64,000 nucleotides of DNA from Paenibacillus mendelii (lineage in GTDB: Bacteria > Bacillota > Bacilli > Paenibacillales > Paenibacillaceae), in NCBI RefSeq assembly GCF_024498075.1, contig NZ_JANHOF010000021.1:1-64000 (forward strand), read 5' to 3'. Positions 63,702-64,000 of this stretch are shown piece by piece; within the stretch, counting starts at the first letter, position 1; each line of letters begins with the position of its first letter. Under the pieces are notes generated by a model, which was given only the letters and a program-made list of their open reading frames with translations, was not told where the DNA came from and did not search any database. The position numbers were made by a program, and so were the translations under genes.

Positions 63702-64000
63702 TTAAATTTCATTGCCTTTAGGTAGATATACGGTAAATATAGTACCTTCATCAGGCTGACTCGCAGCGCGAATGAAGCCCCCGTGGGCTCTTATAAAATG
63801 ATGGACGATGGATAATCCGAGCCCCGTACCGCCTGTATGCCGCGAGCGCGCTTCTTCTACGCGGTAAAATCGATCGAATAGGTGGGGCAACTCCTCCTCC
63901 GGTATTCCGATGCCGGTGTCAATCACCGAGACACACGCAAAGAGAGCATTCCGGTCAACGACCCGGTCTTCGATTTTAACCGTAATCTTCCCTCCACGAG
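63702..64000 (-). CDS. Sensor histidine kinase C-terminus (PhoR/ResE-like), partial
   Basis: The minus-strand frame is open to the window end and ends at 63702. It shows the ATPase domain GGKITVKIEDRVV, VIDTGIGIPEEELPHLFDRF, YRVEEARSRHTGGTGLGLSI, VHHFIRAHGGFIRAASQPDE and GTIFTVYLPK, i.e. the G1, F and G2 boxes of an orthodox histidine kinase, about 99 residues. It is of the EnvZ/PhoR class and unlike the YesM-type kinases elsewhere in the window. Confidence 0.9.
   Translation of the reverse strand, partial: RGGKITVKIEDRVVDRNALFACVSVIDTGIGIPEEELPHLFDRFYRVEEARSRHTGGTGLGLSIVHHFIRAHGGFIRAASQPDEGTIFTVYLPKGNEI

Overview
The window looks like a Paenibacillus-type Firmicute (Bacillales) chromosome. 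This rests on Gram-positive lipoprotein lipoboxes, strong AGGAGG-type ribosome binding sites, sigma-A and CcpA/Fur-like sites, an S-layer-homology remnant, and above all large carbohydrate ABC loci that include DUF5696, DUF5722 and NHL-Yip1 proteins. No rRNA, tRNA or CRISPR array was found.

Layout. 1-8.6 kb is a decayed accessory zone: the start of an IS110-family transposase, an alpha/beta hydrolase, broken ECF-sigma and small membrane genes, a GC-rich foreign-looking esterase, a HAD phosphatase, a UPF0173 metallo-hydrolase, several protein relics and the first copies of an unusual dispersed repeat. 8.6-10.7 kb is a GH36-type alpha-galactosidase with its own promoter and terminator. 10.7-12.6 kb holds remnants: alcohol dehydrogenase, EamA transporter, group II intron reverse transcriptase and another repeat copy. 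12.8-26.7 kb is one long co-directional block: an MsmX-type ATPase, a 980-aa fused solute-binding protein, two complete pairs of sugar permeases, an NHL-Yip1 membrane protein, a DUF5696 protein and a lipoprotein binding protein. A truncated group II intron follows in inverse orientation. 28.0-30.8 kb is a secreted GHL10 glycosidase-like protein. 31.4-38.4 kb is a Fur-box operon: an FmdE-like protein, two related amidotransferase-fold-like proteins, then a complete Opp/Dpp-type importer with a permease-ATPase fusion. 38.5-40.1 kb holds decayed type I restriction genes and a small HTH gene. 40.8-44.8 kb is a 1344-aa secreted DUF5722 glycosidase-like protein with several jelly-roll-like modules. 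44.9-51.7 kb is again full of remnants: EamA, SLH, group II intron, a nonsense-mutated histidine kinase, a decapitated AraC regulator and a broken SUKH-like gene, plus one intact Bcr-type efflux pump. 52.2-62.2 kb is an intact sugar-acid locus: IclR, DgoK, KDPG/KDPGal aldolase, a YesM/YesN-type two-component system, a sugar ABC importer and a DapA-family lyase. 62.3-64 kb holds further relics and the C-terminus of a histidine kinase.

How the parts work together. The 12.8-26.7 kb block most likely imports and handles an uncharacterised carbohydrate: two permease pairs and two binding proteins can share the single ATPase, and the DUF5696 and NHL-Yip1 proteins sit at the membrane. The GHL10 and DUF5722 proteins are candidate secreted hydrolases for similar glycans. 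The 31.4 kb operon is predicted to be iron-repressed and to import a metal chelate. The 52-62 kb locus senses a sugar acid outside the cell, imports it and splits 2-keto-3-deoxy intermediates.

The most unusual non-coding feature is a family of about 130-bp elements made of four 20-22 nt units (one inverted) around a small terminator-like hairpin. They occur as two sequence types, and the two type-A copies show matched changes in both arms of the central palindrome.
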